DNA of 64,000 nucleotides from Candidatus Gastranaerophilales bacterium (GTDB lineage Bacteria; Cyanobacteriota; Vampirovibrionia; Gastranaerophilales; Gastranaerophilaceae), in contig CALUYN010000003.1 of assembly GCA_944325025.1 (NCBI GenBank), positions 1 through 64,000 of the forward strand, written 5' to 3'. Made by a program: the position numbers and the translations under genes. Below are positions 42,436 to 52,466 of this stretch, piece after piece. The notes under the pieces were generated by a model. That model was not told the origin of the DNA. It saw nothing but the letters and a program-made list of their open reading frames with translations, and searched no databases. Position 1 is the stretch's first letter. Each line of letters begins with the position of its first letter.

Positions 42436-43743
42436 ATGGAAGTAAATGTAATTGGTGCCGGATTGGCAGGTTCTGAGGCGGCTTTGCAGCTGTCAAAAAA
42501 CGGAATAAAGGTTAACTTGTTTGAGATGCGCCCTAAAAAGACAACTGGCGCGCATAAAACGGATAAATTTGCAGAATTTGTATGCTCAAACAGTCTGGGT
42601 GCTTCTGATTGTTCTAATGCATCAGGGCTTTTAAAAAAAGAGATGGAGCTTTTAGGCGGCGAATTGATACAAATTGCAAGAAAATGTTCAGTCCCTGCCG
42701 GCAGCGCTCTTGCAATAGATAGAGAACTATTTTCATCTGAAGTAACTCAAAGAATTGAAAATAATGACAATATAAATATTATAAGAGAAGAAGTGGAACA
42801 AATTCCTGACGGATGCACAATTATAGCATCAGGGCCTTTAACATCAAATTCTCTTGCAAATTCAATAAAAGATTTTACAAAGAGCGAACACTTGCATTTT
42901 TTTGATGCAATCGCGCCTATTGTTGAGAAAGATAGTATAAATTTTGATAAAGCTTTCTGGGCAAGCAGATATGACAAAGGGGAAGCTTCTTATATAAATT
43001 GCCCGATGAATAAACAGGAGTATGAAAGATTTTATAATATATTAATCAACGCTCCAAGAATTGAATTAAAAGAGTTTGAAAAAGATGCTAAATTTTTTGA
43101 AAGCTGTCTTCCTATAGAAGTTCTTGCTTCCCGCGGGGTTGATACTTTAAGGTTCGGCCCTATGAAGCCTGTCGGGCTTGTGGATAAACGTACCGGCATT
43201 GAAAATTACGCTGTGGTTCAACTACGTCAGGATAATTCTGCAAAAACATTATTCAATCTTGTAGGTTTTCAGACGAACTTGAAATGGGGAAGCCAAAAAG
43301 AACTTTTGCAGTCTATTCCTGGATTAGAAAATGTAAATATTGTGAGATACGGGGTAATGCATAGAAATACATTTATAAATTCTCCAAAAGTATTGAATGC
43401 TTCTTTGCAGGCAAGAGAGCGAAAAGATTTATTTTTTGCAGGGCAAATCACAGGAACCGAAGGCTACACTGAATCTATAGCAACAGGCATGCTTGCAGGG
43501 TTTAATGCCGTTAGATATTTAAAAGGTGAAAATCTTATAATTTTACCTAAAATTACAATGCTAGGAGCTTTAACGCAGTATATCAGCGATATTAATCATG
43601 AAAAATTCCAGCCAATTAATTCAAATTGGGGAATTGTTGAACCTGTTGAACTTCCTAAAAAAGAAAGAAAGAATAAAAAATTAAAAGCCGAACTAGTTTC
43701 AAAACGGTCAATTGAATATATAAGCAACTTATTACAACAATAA
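42436..43743 (+). CDS. trmFO: tRNA m5U54 methyltransferase TrmFO (folate/FAD-dependent)
   Basis: A 435-aa flavoprotein that methylates U54 of tRNA using methylenetetrahydrofolate and FAD. VNVIGAGLAGSEAALQL at the N-terminus is the dinucleotide fold, FEMRPKKTTGAHKTDKFAEFVCSNSLGA (about 32-59) is the TrmFO signature, and FFAGQITGTEGYTESIATGMLAGFNAVRYL closes the FAD site. Start ATG 42436 was chosen because the Rossmann motif begins directly after it; the longer frame upstream overlaps the promoter. Length is as in the family. Monocistronic. Confidence 0.95.
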   Translation: MEVNVIGAGLAGSEAALQLSKNGIKVNLFEMRPKKTTGAHKTDKFAEFVCSNSLGASDCSNASGLLKKEMELLGGELIQIARKCSVPAGSALAIDRELFSSEVTQRIENNDNINIIREEVEQIPDGCTIIASGPLTSNSLANSIKDFTKSEHLHFFDAIAPIVEKDSINFDKAFWASRYDKGEASYINCPMNKQEYERFYNILINAPRIELKEFEKDAKFFESCLPIEVLASRGVDTLRFGPMKPVGLVDKRTGIENYAVVQLRQDNSAKTLFNLVGFQTNLKWGSQKELLQSIPGLENVNIVRYGVMHRNTFINSPKVLNASLQARERKDLFFAGQITGTEGYTESIATGMLAGFNAVRYLKGENLIILPKITMLGALTQYISDINHEKFQPINSNWGIVEPVELPKKERKNKKLKAELVSKRSIEYISNLLQQ

Positions 43744-44149
43744 TCCTGGCATGCTGAACTTGTTTGACTGCTTTTGCTGAAATCTATGATTTCTTGCAAA
43801 ATGTCCCAATGCGGGCAGGGTCTTATAATGATTAGATTCCGAAACAAGTTCGGAATGACGGAGCTGTCATGCTGAATTTATTTCAGCATCTCGTAAAAAA
43901 TATTAAAGTATAGTTAAAAGATTCTGCACTTCGTAAGGACAGGCTCACTCAAAATTTTTAAGATCCTGAAATAAATTCAGCATGACAAAAATTTTGGTTC
44001 GCTTTGTCAAACAAGTTCCCAATGACATTATGAATGTTTTTCGGGAATATCTAGTGTAAACTGCGATATGAGTCCCATATATAGTGTCTTGTAAATTAGC
44101 TTAATATATGATAAAATATTTATATTAAATAATAGAGAGGATATTACGT
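43744..44149. other. gene-free region filled with palindromic repeats
   Basis: About 400 bp without a plausible gene. It contains several copies of the GTCATnCTGAAnTT repeat family in both orientations, and a larger inverted-repeat unit described separately. The last ~80 bp hold AT-rich promoter-like sequence and the AGAGAGGA ribosome site of the prepilin gene at 44150. Confidence 0.7.
43757..44017. mobile_element. possible MITE-like repeat unit
   Basis: Terminal 12-bp inverted repeats AACTTGTTTGAC (43757-43768) and GTCAAACAAGTT (44006-44017) bound about 260 bp. Inside, 43866-43890 and 43962-43986 are 25-bp arms inverted to each other with a single mismatch (GTCATGCTGAATT... / ...AATTCAGCATGAC). 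No transposase frame. Target-site duplication not evident. Confidence 0.45.
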
Positions 44150-44749
44150 ATGAAAAATGCATTCACTTTGGCTGAAGTTCTTGTAACTGTTGGTATAATA
44201 GGTGTTGTAGCAGCAATGACAGTACCGAATTTGATGGAAAACTATCAGCGTCAAAGTTATATTACTCAGTTAAGAAAGGTTTATTCAGAAGTATCTCAGG
44301 CTGCAGATGCAGCATTAGGAGAAGGTAACACCCCTCGTTTACGTGAAACTCCGGCAATGAGGCAGGGTAACTTTATTACTAATTATTTTAAGACTACGCA
44401 GACATGTAATGCAGATAATCTTACAGATTGCTTTGGAGATGCATACACTTCAATAAATGGGAGTACTATTAGGTTTAGGGATTATGTTTCCGGAGATGCT
44501 TCCTGTGCTGTTGTTGCCAGTGGTTATGCTATTTGTTTGAGCGGCAGGGAGATGATTACAGTTGATGTAAATGGTAAGCAGGGGCCAAATGTACTTGGAC
44601 GAGATTTATTTGCTTTCTTTTTAAATGATGACGGTTCTGTTTCTTCCATCATGTATCCTGGAAATGCCACTGCTGATAGTTGTACTGCTGGTGATTATGA
44701 TGCTTGCTTTGCTAAAATCTTAAATGACGGGTGGGTAATGGATTATTAA
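44150..44749 (+). CDS. type IV prepilin-like / pseudopilin protein
   Basis: A 199-aa protein with a normal very short leader: MKNA then FTLAEVLVTVGIIGVVAAMTV, the class I prepilin helix with E at position +5. The mature part has four cysteines after residue 80 and the VDVNGKQGPNVLGRDLF motif near 143-159, shared with the prepilins at 9915 and 53210. It should be processed by a prepilin peptidase and join a pilus or type II secretion pseudopilus; no assembly genes lie in the window. AGAGAGGA precedes the ATG. No poly-G tract. Confidence 0.85.
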   Translation: MKNAFTLAEVLVTVGIIGVVAAMTVPNLMENYQRQSYITQLRKVYSEVSQAADAALGEGNTPRLRETPAMRQGNFITNYFKTTQTCNADNLTDCFGDAYTSINGSTIRFRDYVSGDASCAVVASGYAICLSGREMITVDVNGKQGPNVLGRDLFAFFLNDDGSVSSIMYPGNATADSCTAGDYDACFAKILNDGWVMDY

Positions 44750-44770
44750 TCCGCTTTGTTAATGAATAAT

Positions 44771-44804
44771 AAAAAAAGAAACTCTTTTAAGAGTTTCTTT
44801 TTTT
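44771..44804. terminator. bidirectional terminator
   Basis: Stem AAAAAAAGAAACTC / GAGTTTCTTTTTTT with a TTTTAA loop between the prepilin gene and the convergent gene ending at 44803. Confidence 0.9.
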
Positions 44805-45444
44805 ATGCTTTTGTATCTATTTTTTGAGATTGATTTTGTGCTTTTTTATTTTTGTCTTCAAGGCCTAAAAATCGTAATGCCGGATGGATAAATGCATGGC
44901 TGACTTGAGGTGCCAGTATTGCCAAACCTAAAACAGAGCCTATTATGTTGCTTAATTCAACAGCACCTTTAACATAGGCAAATTTTTCGGGATTTTCTTT
45001 TTTGAGTTCTGCAAGTAATGTGGCGTTATATTTATCTTTTACTTTGTTTTTTGTTGTAATAAGTTCTTTTTCAAGCGTTGCCTGCCTGTTATTTATTGAA
45101 GGATTATCTGCAAGTTTTCTATAATGGAGGTATTCCCCTACATTTGTAAAGTGTTCAAACCCGTGCGTATTTTTAAATAGTTTTTCTTTAGCAAGTTTAA
45201 ATCCGCCTTTTTTAAATACCGGAACAATCAGCCACATATAAACAGCAAGGCATGTTGCCTGATATAAAAATTCTTTTGCTGCTGCGTACTGTTTTGTATC
45301 CGAGTCAATATCTTTATCAACAAGAATAAATCCGGGTCTGCCGATTGATTTCAAAGTTGTTTCTATTGCCACTGACTGGGTTGTATTTTGTGCGACAGAG
45401 GCCAGGTTTGAACTTGTTAAAATTTTTTGTACTGCACCTATCAT
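44803..45444 (-). CDS. membrane protein of unknown function, paralogue of the upstream gene
   Basis: A 213-aa protein. LKSIGRPGFILVDKDIDSDTKQYAAAKEFLYQATCLAVYMWLIVPVFKKGG (about 31-80) aligns with VKGICRPTFTMMDKTENPETKKYTALREGLTEVIAIPAYWACG of the gene before it; both end in a membrane segment. A helical charged middle and a second segment near 165-185 follow (ELSNIIGSVLGLAILAPQVSHAF). The start overlaps the upstream stop as ATGA. Family not recognised. Confidence 0.7.
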   Translation of the reverse strand: MIGAVQKILTSSNLASVAQNTTQSVAIETTLKSIGRPGFILVDKDIDSDTKQYAAAKEFLYQATCLAVYMWLIVPVFKKGGFKLAKEKLFKNTHGFEHFTNVGEYLHYRKLADNPSINNRQATLEKELITTKNKVKDKYNATLLAELKKENPEKFAYVKGAVELSNIIGSVLGLAILAPQVSHAFIHPALRFLGLEDKNKKAQNQSQKIDTKA

Positions 45445-45980
45445 AATCCACCTACCCTCAGACCTGTCTGGGGTCTGCTTGAAAATGAGTGCATAAGCGG
45501 AAATTTATTTTTATTCGTTAACGGGTTGAGCGGGGCGGGAGTATATATGTTTTGTGCCTGCACCTGTGGTTTTGGAGGATTTTTTTTATCTTCTGGAGCT
45601 TTTAATCCCATTTTATCCATAATTGGTTTTATCGCAATAGAGCAAAGAGCCGGAATAACAATTAGTGCTGCTGCGCAAACTCCCATGAACATAAGATTTT
45701 TTTCAGCGCGTCCTGCTAGAGCTTTATCTTTAAACACTTTTTTAGCAAGCGCTCCGGCTGCTTCTCCGCATGCCCAGTAAGCAGGAATAGCAATCACTTC
45801 TGTGAGCCCCTCTCTTAGAGCTGTATATTTTTTAGTTTCAGGATTTTCTGTCTTGTCCATCATTGTGAACGTTGGACGGCAGATCCCTTTCACTGTAGCT
45901 ATTGCCATTACTACATAAGTCGGTTTATTATTTTCGCCCAGTTTCTTACATGTGCGTTTTAAAACATCTGCTAGTGCCAT
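45441..45980 (-). CDS. membrane protein of unknown function (179 aa)
   Basis: First of a translationally coupled pair. CRPTFTMMDKTENPETKKYTALREG (about 34-58) defines the shared motif R-P-x-F-x-x-x-D-K...T-K-x-Y. Hydrophobic segments lie near 62-80 and 95-120, followed by a Pro/Asn-rich C-terminal tail (about 130-179). AGGAATT precedes the ATG. The family resembles other two-helix membrane proteins of this genome; function unknown. Confidence 0.7.
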   Translation of the reverse strand: MALADVLKRTCKKLGENNKPTYVVMAIATVKGICRPTFTMMDKTENPETKKYTALREGLTEVIAIPAYWACGEAAGALAKKVFKDKALAGRAEKNLMFMGVCAAALIVIPALCSIAIKPIMDKMGLKAPEDKKNPPKPQVQAQNIYTPAPLNPLTNKNKFPLMHSFSSRPQTGLRVGGL

Positions 45981-46079
45981 AATTCCTTAGAGTCTAAAAT
46001 TCGTAAATAAAAATTTTTGCTAGTGTGTGTTACATTTGTTATAATATATTACGAAAAAAATATTTGCAAATAAAAAAAT

Positions 46080-46104
46080 GAACTTTTTTATTTGTTATTC
46101 GTTA
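46080..46104 (+). promoter_or_regulatory. possible ECF-type promoter
   Basis: GAAC (46080-46083) and CGTTA (46100-46104) are 16 bp apart, the ECF sigma-factor layout, about 55 bp upstream of the anti-sigma gene. Autoregulation by the encoded sigma factor would fit. Downstream, TGTAGA and TCTACA form a small inverted repeat (46111-46136). Confidence 0.35.
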
Positions 46105-46159
46105 TATTAGTGTAGACATTAAAAAAAACTTACCAAAATCTACACAAAAGGTGAAACTT

Positions 46160-46504
46160 ATGAACGAAAAATGTAGTAAATACGAAGCATTATTTACATT
46201 CGGTAACGAAGAAACTTTAAAAGAGCATGTTAATTCCTGCGAGGATTGCCAAAAAGAACAGGAAGTCATGGACAAAGTTTCTGATTTATTGAAAGAGGTA
46301 AGACCGTATTACAAAGCGAAAAGACGTAATGTTGTAAAATTAAAAGCTGCCTGTGCTGTATTTGCAATATTGTTGAGCGGAACAACTCTCGGCGTAATAA
46401 ATTTAAATACTGATATTTCCGATACAATAAAGTATGGTACAACACTTAGCGCGGAAGATTACGGATTTCCGGTTGATTCATACGGATTTTTAATGGTGGA
46501 ATAG
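46160..46504 (+). CDS. anti-sigma factor, zinc-finger type
   Basis: A 114-aa protein from ATG 46160 (AAAGGTG upstream). The N-terminus has HVNSCEDC, the HxxxCxxC zinc-anti-sigma motif, followed by one membrane helix near 62-82 (LKAACAVFAILLSGTTLGVINL) and a short outside tail. It should bind and hold the ECF sigma factor encoded next. The gene order anti-sigma first, sigma second is less common than the reverse. Only 3 nt separate them. Confidence 0.75.
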   Translation: MNEKCSKYEALFTFGNEETLKEHVNSCEDCQKEQEVMDKVSDLLKEVRPYYKAKRRNVVKLKAACAVFAILLSGTTLGVINLNTDISDTIKYGTTLSAEDYGFPVDSYGFLMVE

Positions 46505-46507
46505 TTA

Positions 46508-47005
46508 ATGGATTTTAAAGAGCTAATAAAAAGCAATCAAAATAATGTAAGAAGTATTATAAGACTTATTACAAAAGAAACAAATGAAGACTTAGAACAA
46601 GAAGTGTATGTAAAGGTTTGGAAAAATGCCCAAAATTACAAAGAACAAGGCTCGTTCAAGAGTTGGATAAATACTATTGCCAAAAATGTATCAAAGGATT
46701 ATCTTAAATCATCTTATAAAAAGGTATCAGATACTGCAGTTGCAGATGATGAATGCCTTAACCTGATAACAGATAAAAAGCCGACGCCTGAACTTACTTT
46801 GATAAGAAACGATAGGCAAAAAAGAATTATAGAGACAATAAATGCCTTAAAACCAAAATTTAAACAAACAGTCATGCTGTGTGAAATATACGGATATTCT
46901 TATGAGGACGCGGCTCATAAACTGAAATGTCCGGTAGGTACAATTAAATCAAGATTATACAATGCCAAAAAAGAATTGGCAGTGATGTTACAAGATTTGT
47001 TATAA
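46508..47005 (+). CDS. ECF-type RNA polymerase sigma factor
   Basis: A 165-aa sigma-70-family factor. Region 2 lies at about 25-60 (EDLEQEVYVKVWKNAQNYKEQGSFKSWINTIAKN) and region 4 at about 105-160 (LKPKFKQTVMLCEIYGYSYEDAAHKLKCPVGTIKSRLYNAKKEL). The length is normal. Its anti-sigma partner is upstream and a Spy/CpxP-like periplasmic protein is downstream, as in envelope or metal stress circuits (CnrYXH-like organisation is an analogy, not shown). Confidence 0.9.
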   Translation: MDFKELIKSNQNNVRSIIRLITKETNEDLEQEVYVKVWKNAQNYKEQGSFKSWINTIAKNVSKDYLKSSYKKVSDTAVADDECLNLITDKKPTPELTLIRNDRQKRIIETINALKPKFKQTVMLCEIYGYSYEDAAHKLKCPVGTIKSRLYNAKKELAVMLQDLL

Positions 47006-47024
47006 AAAGAAAGGATTAATGATT

Positions 47025-47657
47025 ATGATGAAAAAAGCTTTATTGATTGCAAGTGTTATGATTTTTGCAGCTTCTGCGACTTTTGCGGCAGATACAGCTA
47101 CTGTTACAACTGACGCTGCTCAGGCAAAACCGGCTGTTCAGACTAAAGAATGCAAATGTAAGAAAAGACCTCCTGTCAACCCTGAATTCAAAAAACGTCA
47201 GGCTGATTTTGAAAACCGTTTGAAATTAACTGACGAACAAAAAGCTCAGGCAAAAGAAATCCGCCAAAAGGGTATTGAGCAGATGAAACCTATTATGGAA
47301 AAGATTAAAGAAAAACGTATGGAAGCAGAAGCAGTAAAACGTTCAAGAATGGCTGTTGAAATGCAGCAGGAAAAATTAGCTCAAATCCATAAAGAAATCA
47401 AAGCTTTGAAAATTCAAGCACATGAACTCCGTATGCAGAATATGAAAGACTTTGAAGCTATCCTGACTAAAAAACAACAGAAAGAATTAAAGAAAATGAA
47501 GGAAGAAGGCCGCAAAAACTTTGAAAAAAGACATAAAAAAGGCGGACATCCTGAATTCGGACCTCGTCCTGGATTTGGGCCACATCCGGGATTTGGACCT
47601 GAAGGCCCTAGACCTGAGGCTCCGGCTCCTGTAGAACCGACACCGGTTAAGGAATAA
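47025..47657 (+). CDS. Spy/CpxP-like periplasmic protein
   Basis: A 210-aa secreted protein. The signal peptide is MMKKALLIASVMIFAASATFA. The mature part has a CKCKKRPP stretch near 42-50 and a long charged helical region (about 60-165) with LKLTDEQKAQAKEIRQKG, the LTxxQ-type repeat of Spy/CpxP and CnrX-like proteins. It ends in a Gly/Pro-rich tail of FGPRPGFGPHPGFGP repeats. Start 47025 gives the best spacing to AAGGA. It is the third gene of the sigma operon and probably the stress sensor or chaperone output. Confidence 0.8.
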   Translation: MMKKALLIASVMIFAASATFAADTATVTTDAAQAKPAVQTKECKCKKRPPVNPEFKKRQADFENRLKLTDEQKAQAKEIRQKGIEQMKPIMEKIKEKRMEAEAVKRSRMAVEMQQEKLAQIHKEIKALKIQAHELRMQNMKDFEAILTKKQQKELKKMKEEGRKNFEKRHKKGGHPEFGPRPGFGPHPGFGPEGPRPEAPAPVEPTPVKE

Positions 47658-47708
47658 TCCCTCATAGATTATGTAATTCTTTATTTGAACTCAGCGTTAC
47701 AAAAACAT

Positions 47709-47737
47709 AAAAGGGTTGATTTTTAATCAGCCCTTTT
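47709..47737 (+). terminator. hairpin between the Spy-like gene and cysK
   Basis: A 13-bp stem AAAAGGGTTGATT / AATCAGCCCTTTT with a 3-nt loop. It is not followed by a clean T-run, so it could be a terminator or an attenuator. Confidence 0.5.
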
Positions 47738-47763
47738 ATAATATGTTCCTGAGGAGTTTAAAA

Positions 47764-48678
47764 ATGAAAATTGCAGAAAATGTACTAGAATTAATCGGGA
47801 ATACCCCGCTTGTAAAAATAAATAAGTTAAATAAAGGGAATGCCTTAATATTTGCCAAATTAGAAAGCTTTAACCCAGGTGGCTCTGTTAAAGACCGTCC
47901 TGCGTTAAATATGATTGAACAGGCTGAAAAGCAGGGTCTTGTAAATAAAGATACAGTTATTATTGAACCCACAAGCGGGAATACAGGTATAGGTCTTGCC
48001 ATGGTATGCGCTGTAAAAGGCTATCGAATGATTTTGACAATGCCAGAAACAATGAGTATTGAAAGACGCAAATTACTCGCGGCTTATGGCGCGGAAATTG
48101 TTTTGACAGAAGGCTCAAAAGGTATGCAGGGAGCTGTAAATAAGGCTGAGGAACTTCATAAAGAAATAAAAAATTCTTTTATACCACAGCAGTTTAACAA
48201 TCCTTTTAATCCTGAAATCCATGAAAAAATAACTTCTGATGAAATTTGGAAAGATACTGACGGCAAAGTTGATATTGTGGTTGGCGGAGTTGGTACAGGC
48301 GGAACAATTTCAGGCATTGCAAGCGGCTTAAAAAATAAAAAAACTCAAATTAAAGCAATCGCAGTTGAGCCGTTTTCTTCTCAGGTGCTTGCGGGAAAAC
48401 CGGCAGGTACACATGGTATTCAAGGAATTGGTGCGAATTTTGTACCTGGTAATTTTGACAGAGAAGTTATTGATGAAATTTTTCCAGTGAAGGATGAAGA
48501 CGCATTTACAACAGCAAGAAAACTTGCAAAAGAAGAAGGAATTTTGTGCGGGATATCTTCAGGTGCTGCAATGTATGCGGCATTAGAGATTGCAAAACGC
48601 GCAGAAAATGCCGGAAAGTTAATTGTTGTAATTTTACCGGACAGCGGGGAACGTTATCTTTCTTGTGGTCTATATTAA
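47764..48678 (+). CDS. cysK: cysteine synthase A
   Basis: A 304-aa PLP enzyme making cysteine from O-acetylserine and sulfide. [18 protein letters not shown] opens the protein, [15 protein letters not shown] carries the PLP lysine near 42, [12 protein letters not shown] binds the substrate and [10 protein letters not shown] binds the phosphate. The C-terminus is close to family length. ATG 47764 has GAGGAG upstream; the longer frame starts inside the preceding hairpin. Monocistronic. Confidence 0.95.
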   Translation: MKIAENVLELIGNTPLVKINKLNKGNALIFAKLESFNPGGSVKDRPALNMIEQAEKQGLVNKDTVIIEPTSGNTGIGLAMVCAVKGYRMILTMPETMSIERRKLLAAYGAEIVLTEGSKGMQGAVNKAEELHKEIKNSFIPQQFNNPFNPEIHEKITSDEIWKDTDGKVDIVVGGVGTGGTISGIASGLKNKKTQIKAIAVEPFSSQVLAGKPAGTHGIQGIGANFVPGNFDREVIDEIFPVKDEDAFTTARKLAKEEGILCGISSGAAMYAALEIAKRAENAGKLIVVILPDSGERYLSCGLY

Positions 48679-48771
48679 GAATTGTAAAATAAATATATTA
48701 ATTTGAAATTTGTGGTACAAATATTGGTTTATATAAATATAGAAGAGATATAATATTTAAGGTGCTGAATT

Positions 48772-50379
48772 ATGGTTGACGGCGTAAGCAACAGTTTTTT
48801 TAGCCAAAATCATGAAATTAAATTACAAAAAAGAAGTAATGCATCAGGTATTACTGTAGAATTGAAATGTGTATTTGATGAATTAGCTAAACAAGGGATT
48901 ATAAAAGATAAAGACGGTGAAGGTTTAACTAAAAAAGATGCATTAAATCTTTATAATATGCTTAATAATATTCACAAGAATACAAATCGTTCAACAAATT
49001 ACTCCAGTATGCAAGATGGTCAATCATTTACTTATACTGCAGAAGAAATGAAAGCATTAGCTCAAGCAGCAGGATATGAAATTGTTGATGCCCCAGAATC
49101 GCAAGAAGCCCCGCTAGATGGCGGAATGTTAGAAGAAGTTGTAATAACCGCTAAAAAACCAAAACCGGCAAATATAGCTTCAGATATGCAAACTCCGGCA
49201 GAGCTTGAAATCGCTCAGAATTTAAGTCAAACCGTTACAGAAAATCAGATTGAGCAAATGGGCGGTAAAATAATAGAGCGCGAGGTTAACGGACAAAAGC
49301 AGCAGATTGCTGTTGTTGAAATTGATGGACAAAAAGTTCGAAGAGCAATAAACCAAGACGGAACACTGGGTGAAAATTTAGTGACAGTTTCGACTTTCGG
49401 TAAAAACAAATATGTTACACAAAGCAAATTTGATGCGGACGTAAGAACGATGCTCGGGCTTGGGGCAAATGATGAAATCCCTCAGGATTTAAAAGCAGAG
49501 TATGTTACAATCGGCGGAGAATCTTCTATCGTTATTAAAAAAGATGGAAAGGTAATGGATTCATCGCAGATTCATAATTATATGGCTGAGTATAATAAAT
49601 CAGGCAGTAATTTATATGAAGAAACATTTATTGCGCATAATGACCCTCCGCCAACCGATAGAGGACTTATAATTAATGATGAAGCAATGCAGTCACAAGT
49701 TTATGAAGGACGTACTGCAAGTATTGACCTAACGACTGGTGAACGGGGTCCTATTATTAATGAGGAGGCAATGCAGTCAAGAGTTTATCAGGGACGAACT
49801 GCAGGTATTGGAGCAACAACAGGTGATAGAGGACTTATAATAAATGATGATGTTGTTCCTCCAACGCCTGCAACTCCTGTACAAGATGCTGCACAGCTTG
49901 ATAATGGAGAACAAGTTAAACAAAATCAAGAGCCTGTAAAACGTTCTATAAATAATGGAAATGCTGTCGGGAATTATTCAATAGTTTCTGACGGGCATGG
50001 CGGTTACAAAGTTGATGCGCATATATATTCATTCGATGGAGGAGATGCTAAAGCCTTCTTTAAGACTTTGACTATAAGCGGCAGAGATTACGCAGAAGAA
50101 GGCCCCGGCGGGATGTATTCATTCAGAGGCGTGTCTTCAAACTCTCGTCAGGGGCTAGAACGAGCTTTACGTAATATATCTAATCAAGTTTCTATGAATA
50201 ATGCTGTTTACAAAGATTTATTAACCCGTCAGCAAAACGGCGATGAACTTTCGGCTGAAGAAAAGAAATTTATGCAGGATCATGTTAAAAATTTAGAGCA
50301 GTATAATTTAGGAGTGGATGCGCAGGGTAATTTAATAGATACAACTCCGCAAACACGTCGCGGCAGACGTAACAGATAA
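48772..50379 (+). CDS. large repeat-containing protein of unknown function
   Basis: A 535-aa hydrophilic protein with no signal peptide or membrane helix. The N-terminal third has an EF-hand-like loop (KDKDGEGLTKKDAL, about 44-57). Residues about 295-360 hold 2.5 copies of a 31-33-residue repeat (DRGLIINDEAMQSQVYEGRTA / ERGPIINEEAMQSRVYQGRTA / DRGLIINDD). EEVVITAKK near 120 and a basic C-terminus (RRGRRNR) are notable. AAGGTG precedes the ATG. Family not recognised; scaffold or surface role possible. Confidence 0.75.
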   Translation: MVDGVSNSFFSQNHEIKLQKRSNASGITVELKCVFDELAKQGIIKDKDGEGLTKKDALNLYNMLNNIHKNTNRSTNYSSMQDGQSFTYTAEEMKALAQAAGYEIVDAPESQEAPLDGGMLEEVVITAKKPKPANIASDMQTPAELEIAQNLSQTVTENQIEQMGGKIIEREVNGQKQQIAVVEIDGQKVRRAINQDGTLGENLVTVSTFGKNKYVTQSKFDADVRTMLGLGANDEIPQDLKAEYVTIGGESSIVIKKDGKVMDSSQIHNYMAEYNKSGSNLYEETFIAHNDPPPTDRGLIINDEAMQSQVYEGRTASIDLTTGERGPIINEEAMQSRVYQGRTAGIGATTGDRGLIINDDVVPPTPATPVQDAAQLDNGEQVKQNQEPVKRSINNGNAVGNYSIVSDGHGGYKVDAHIYSFDGGDAKAFFKTLTISGRDYAEEGPGGMYSFRGVSSNSRQGLERALRNISNQVSMNNAVYKDLLTRQQNGDELSAEEKKFMQDHVKNLEQYNLGVDAQGNLIDTTPQTRRGRRNR

Positions 50380-50417
50380 AAAAAATAAGCACCGACAATA
50401 TCGGTGCTTATTTTTTT
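50379..50417. terminator. bidirectional terminator
   Basis: Stem AAAAATAAGCACCGA / TCGGTGCTTATTTTT with a 5-nt loop, between the convergent 535-aa protein gene and groEL. Confidence 0.95.
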
Positions 50418-50437
50418 ATTTATTCATGTGTAATTTA

Positions 50438-52075
<1,638 letters not shown>

Positions 52076-52119
52076 TTATATGCCTCCATTTTTATTTAAC
52101 TTTTTACATTACACGGGTT

Positions 52120-52183
52120 AAGTGAAGAGTGAACGGTGAAGTGTGAAGCGAGTTGTTCACGTTTCACTCTTCACGCTTCACTT
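52120..52183. repeat. heptad inverted repeat between groES and groEL
   Basis: AGTGAAGAGTGAACGGTGAA... (heptads of GTGAAnn, 52121-52149) is answered by TTTCACTCTTCACGCTTCACTT (52162-52183) in the opposite orientation. It begins right at the groES stop codon and lies inside the operon. Confidence 0.75.
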
Positions 52184-52466
52184 ATTCAATAATTGCCAAT
52201 GCATCTTTTACAGAAAGAATTTTATATTCAACTCCGTCCATTTTAATGTCTGTTCCTGCATATTTTGCATAAAGAATTGTATCGCCTGTTTTAACGTCCA
52301 TAGGTTCTCTTTCGCCTTTGTCGTTAATTTTACCTGCGCCAACTGCAACAACTTCGCCTTTTTGAGGTTTTTCTTTTGCGCTGTCAGGAATAAAAATTCC
52401 GCCTGAAGTTTGTTCAGTATCTTCAATAACTTTGATTACAATTCTGTCGCCTAATGGTTTTAACAT
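52182..52466 (-). CDS. groES: co-chaperonin GroES (10 kDa)
   Basis: A 94-aa co-chaperonin. [45 protein letters not shown] is the signature with the mobile loop (about 17-32), and the C-terminal beta strand is [14 protein letters not shown]. It caps GroEL. AAAGGAG precedes ATG 52466. First gene of the operon; the promoter region carries a TATAAT on the minus strand near 52505-52500 but no strong -35. Confidence 0.97.
   Translation of the reverse strand: MLKPLGDRIVIKVIEDTEQTSGGIFIPDSAKEKPQKGEVVAVGAGKINDKGEREPMDVKTGDTILYAKYAGTDIKMDGVEYKILSVKDALAIIE

Noticed and set aside
47658..47763. Riboswitch upstream of cysK
   Set aside because: Only a simple 13-bp hairpin is visible; no SAM or T-box features were recognised.
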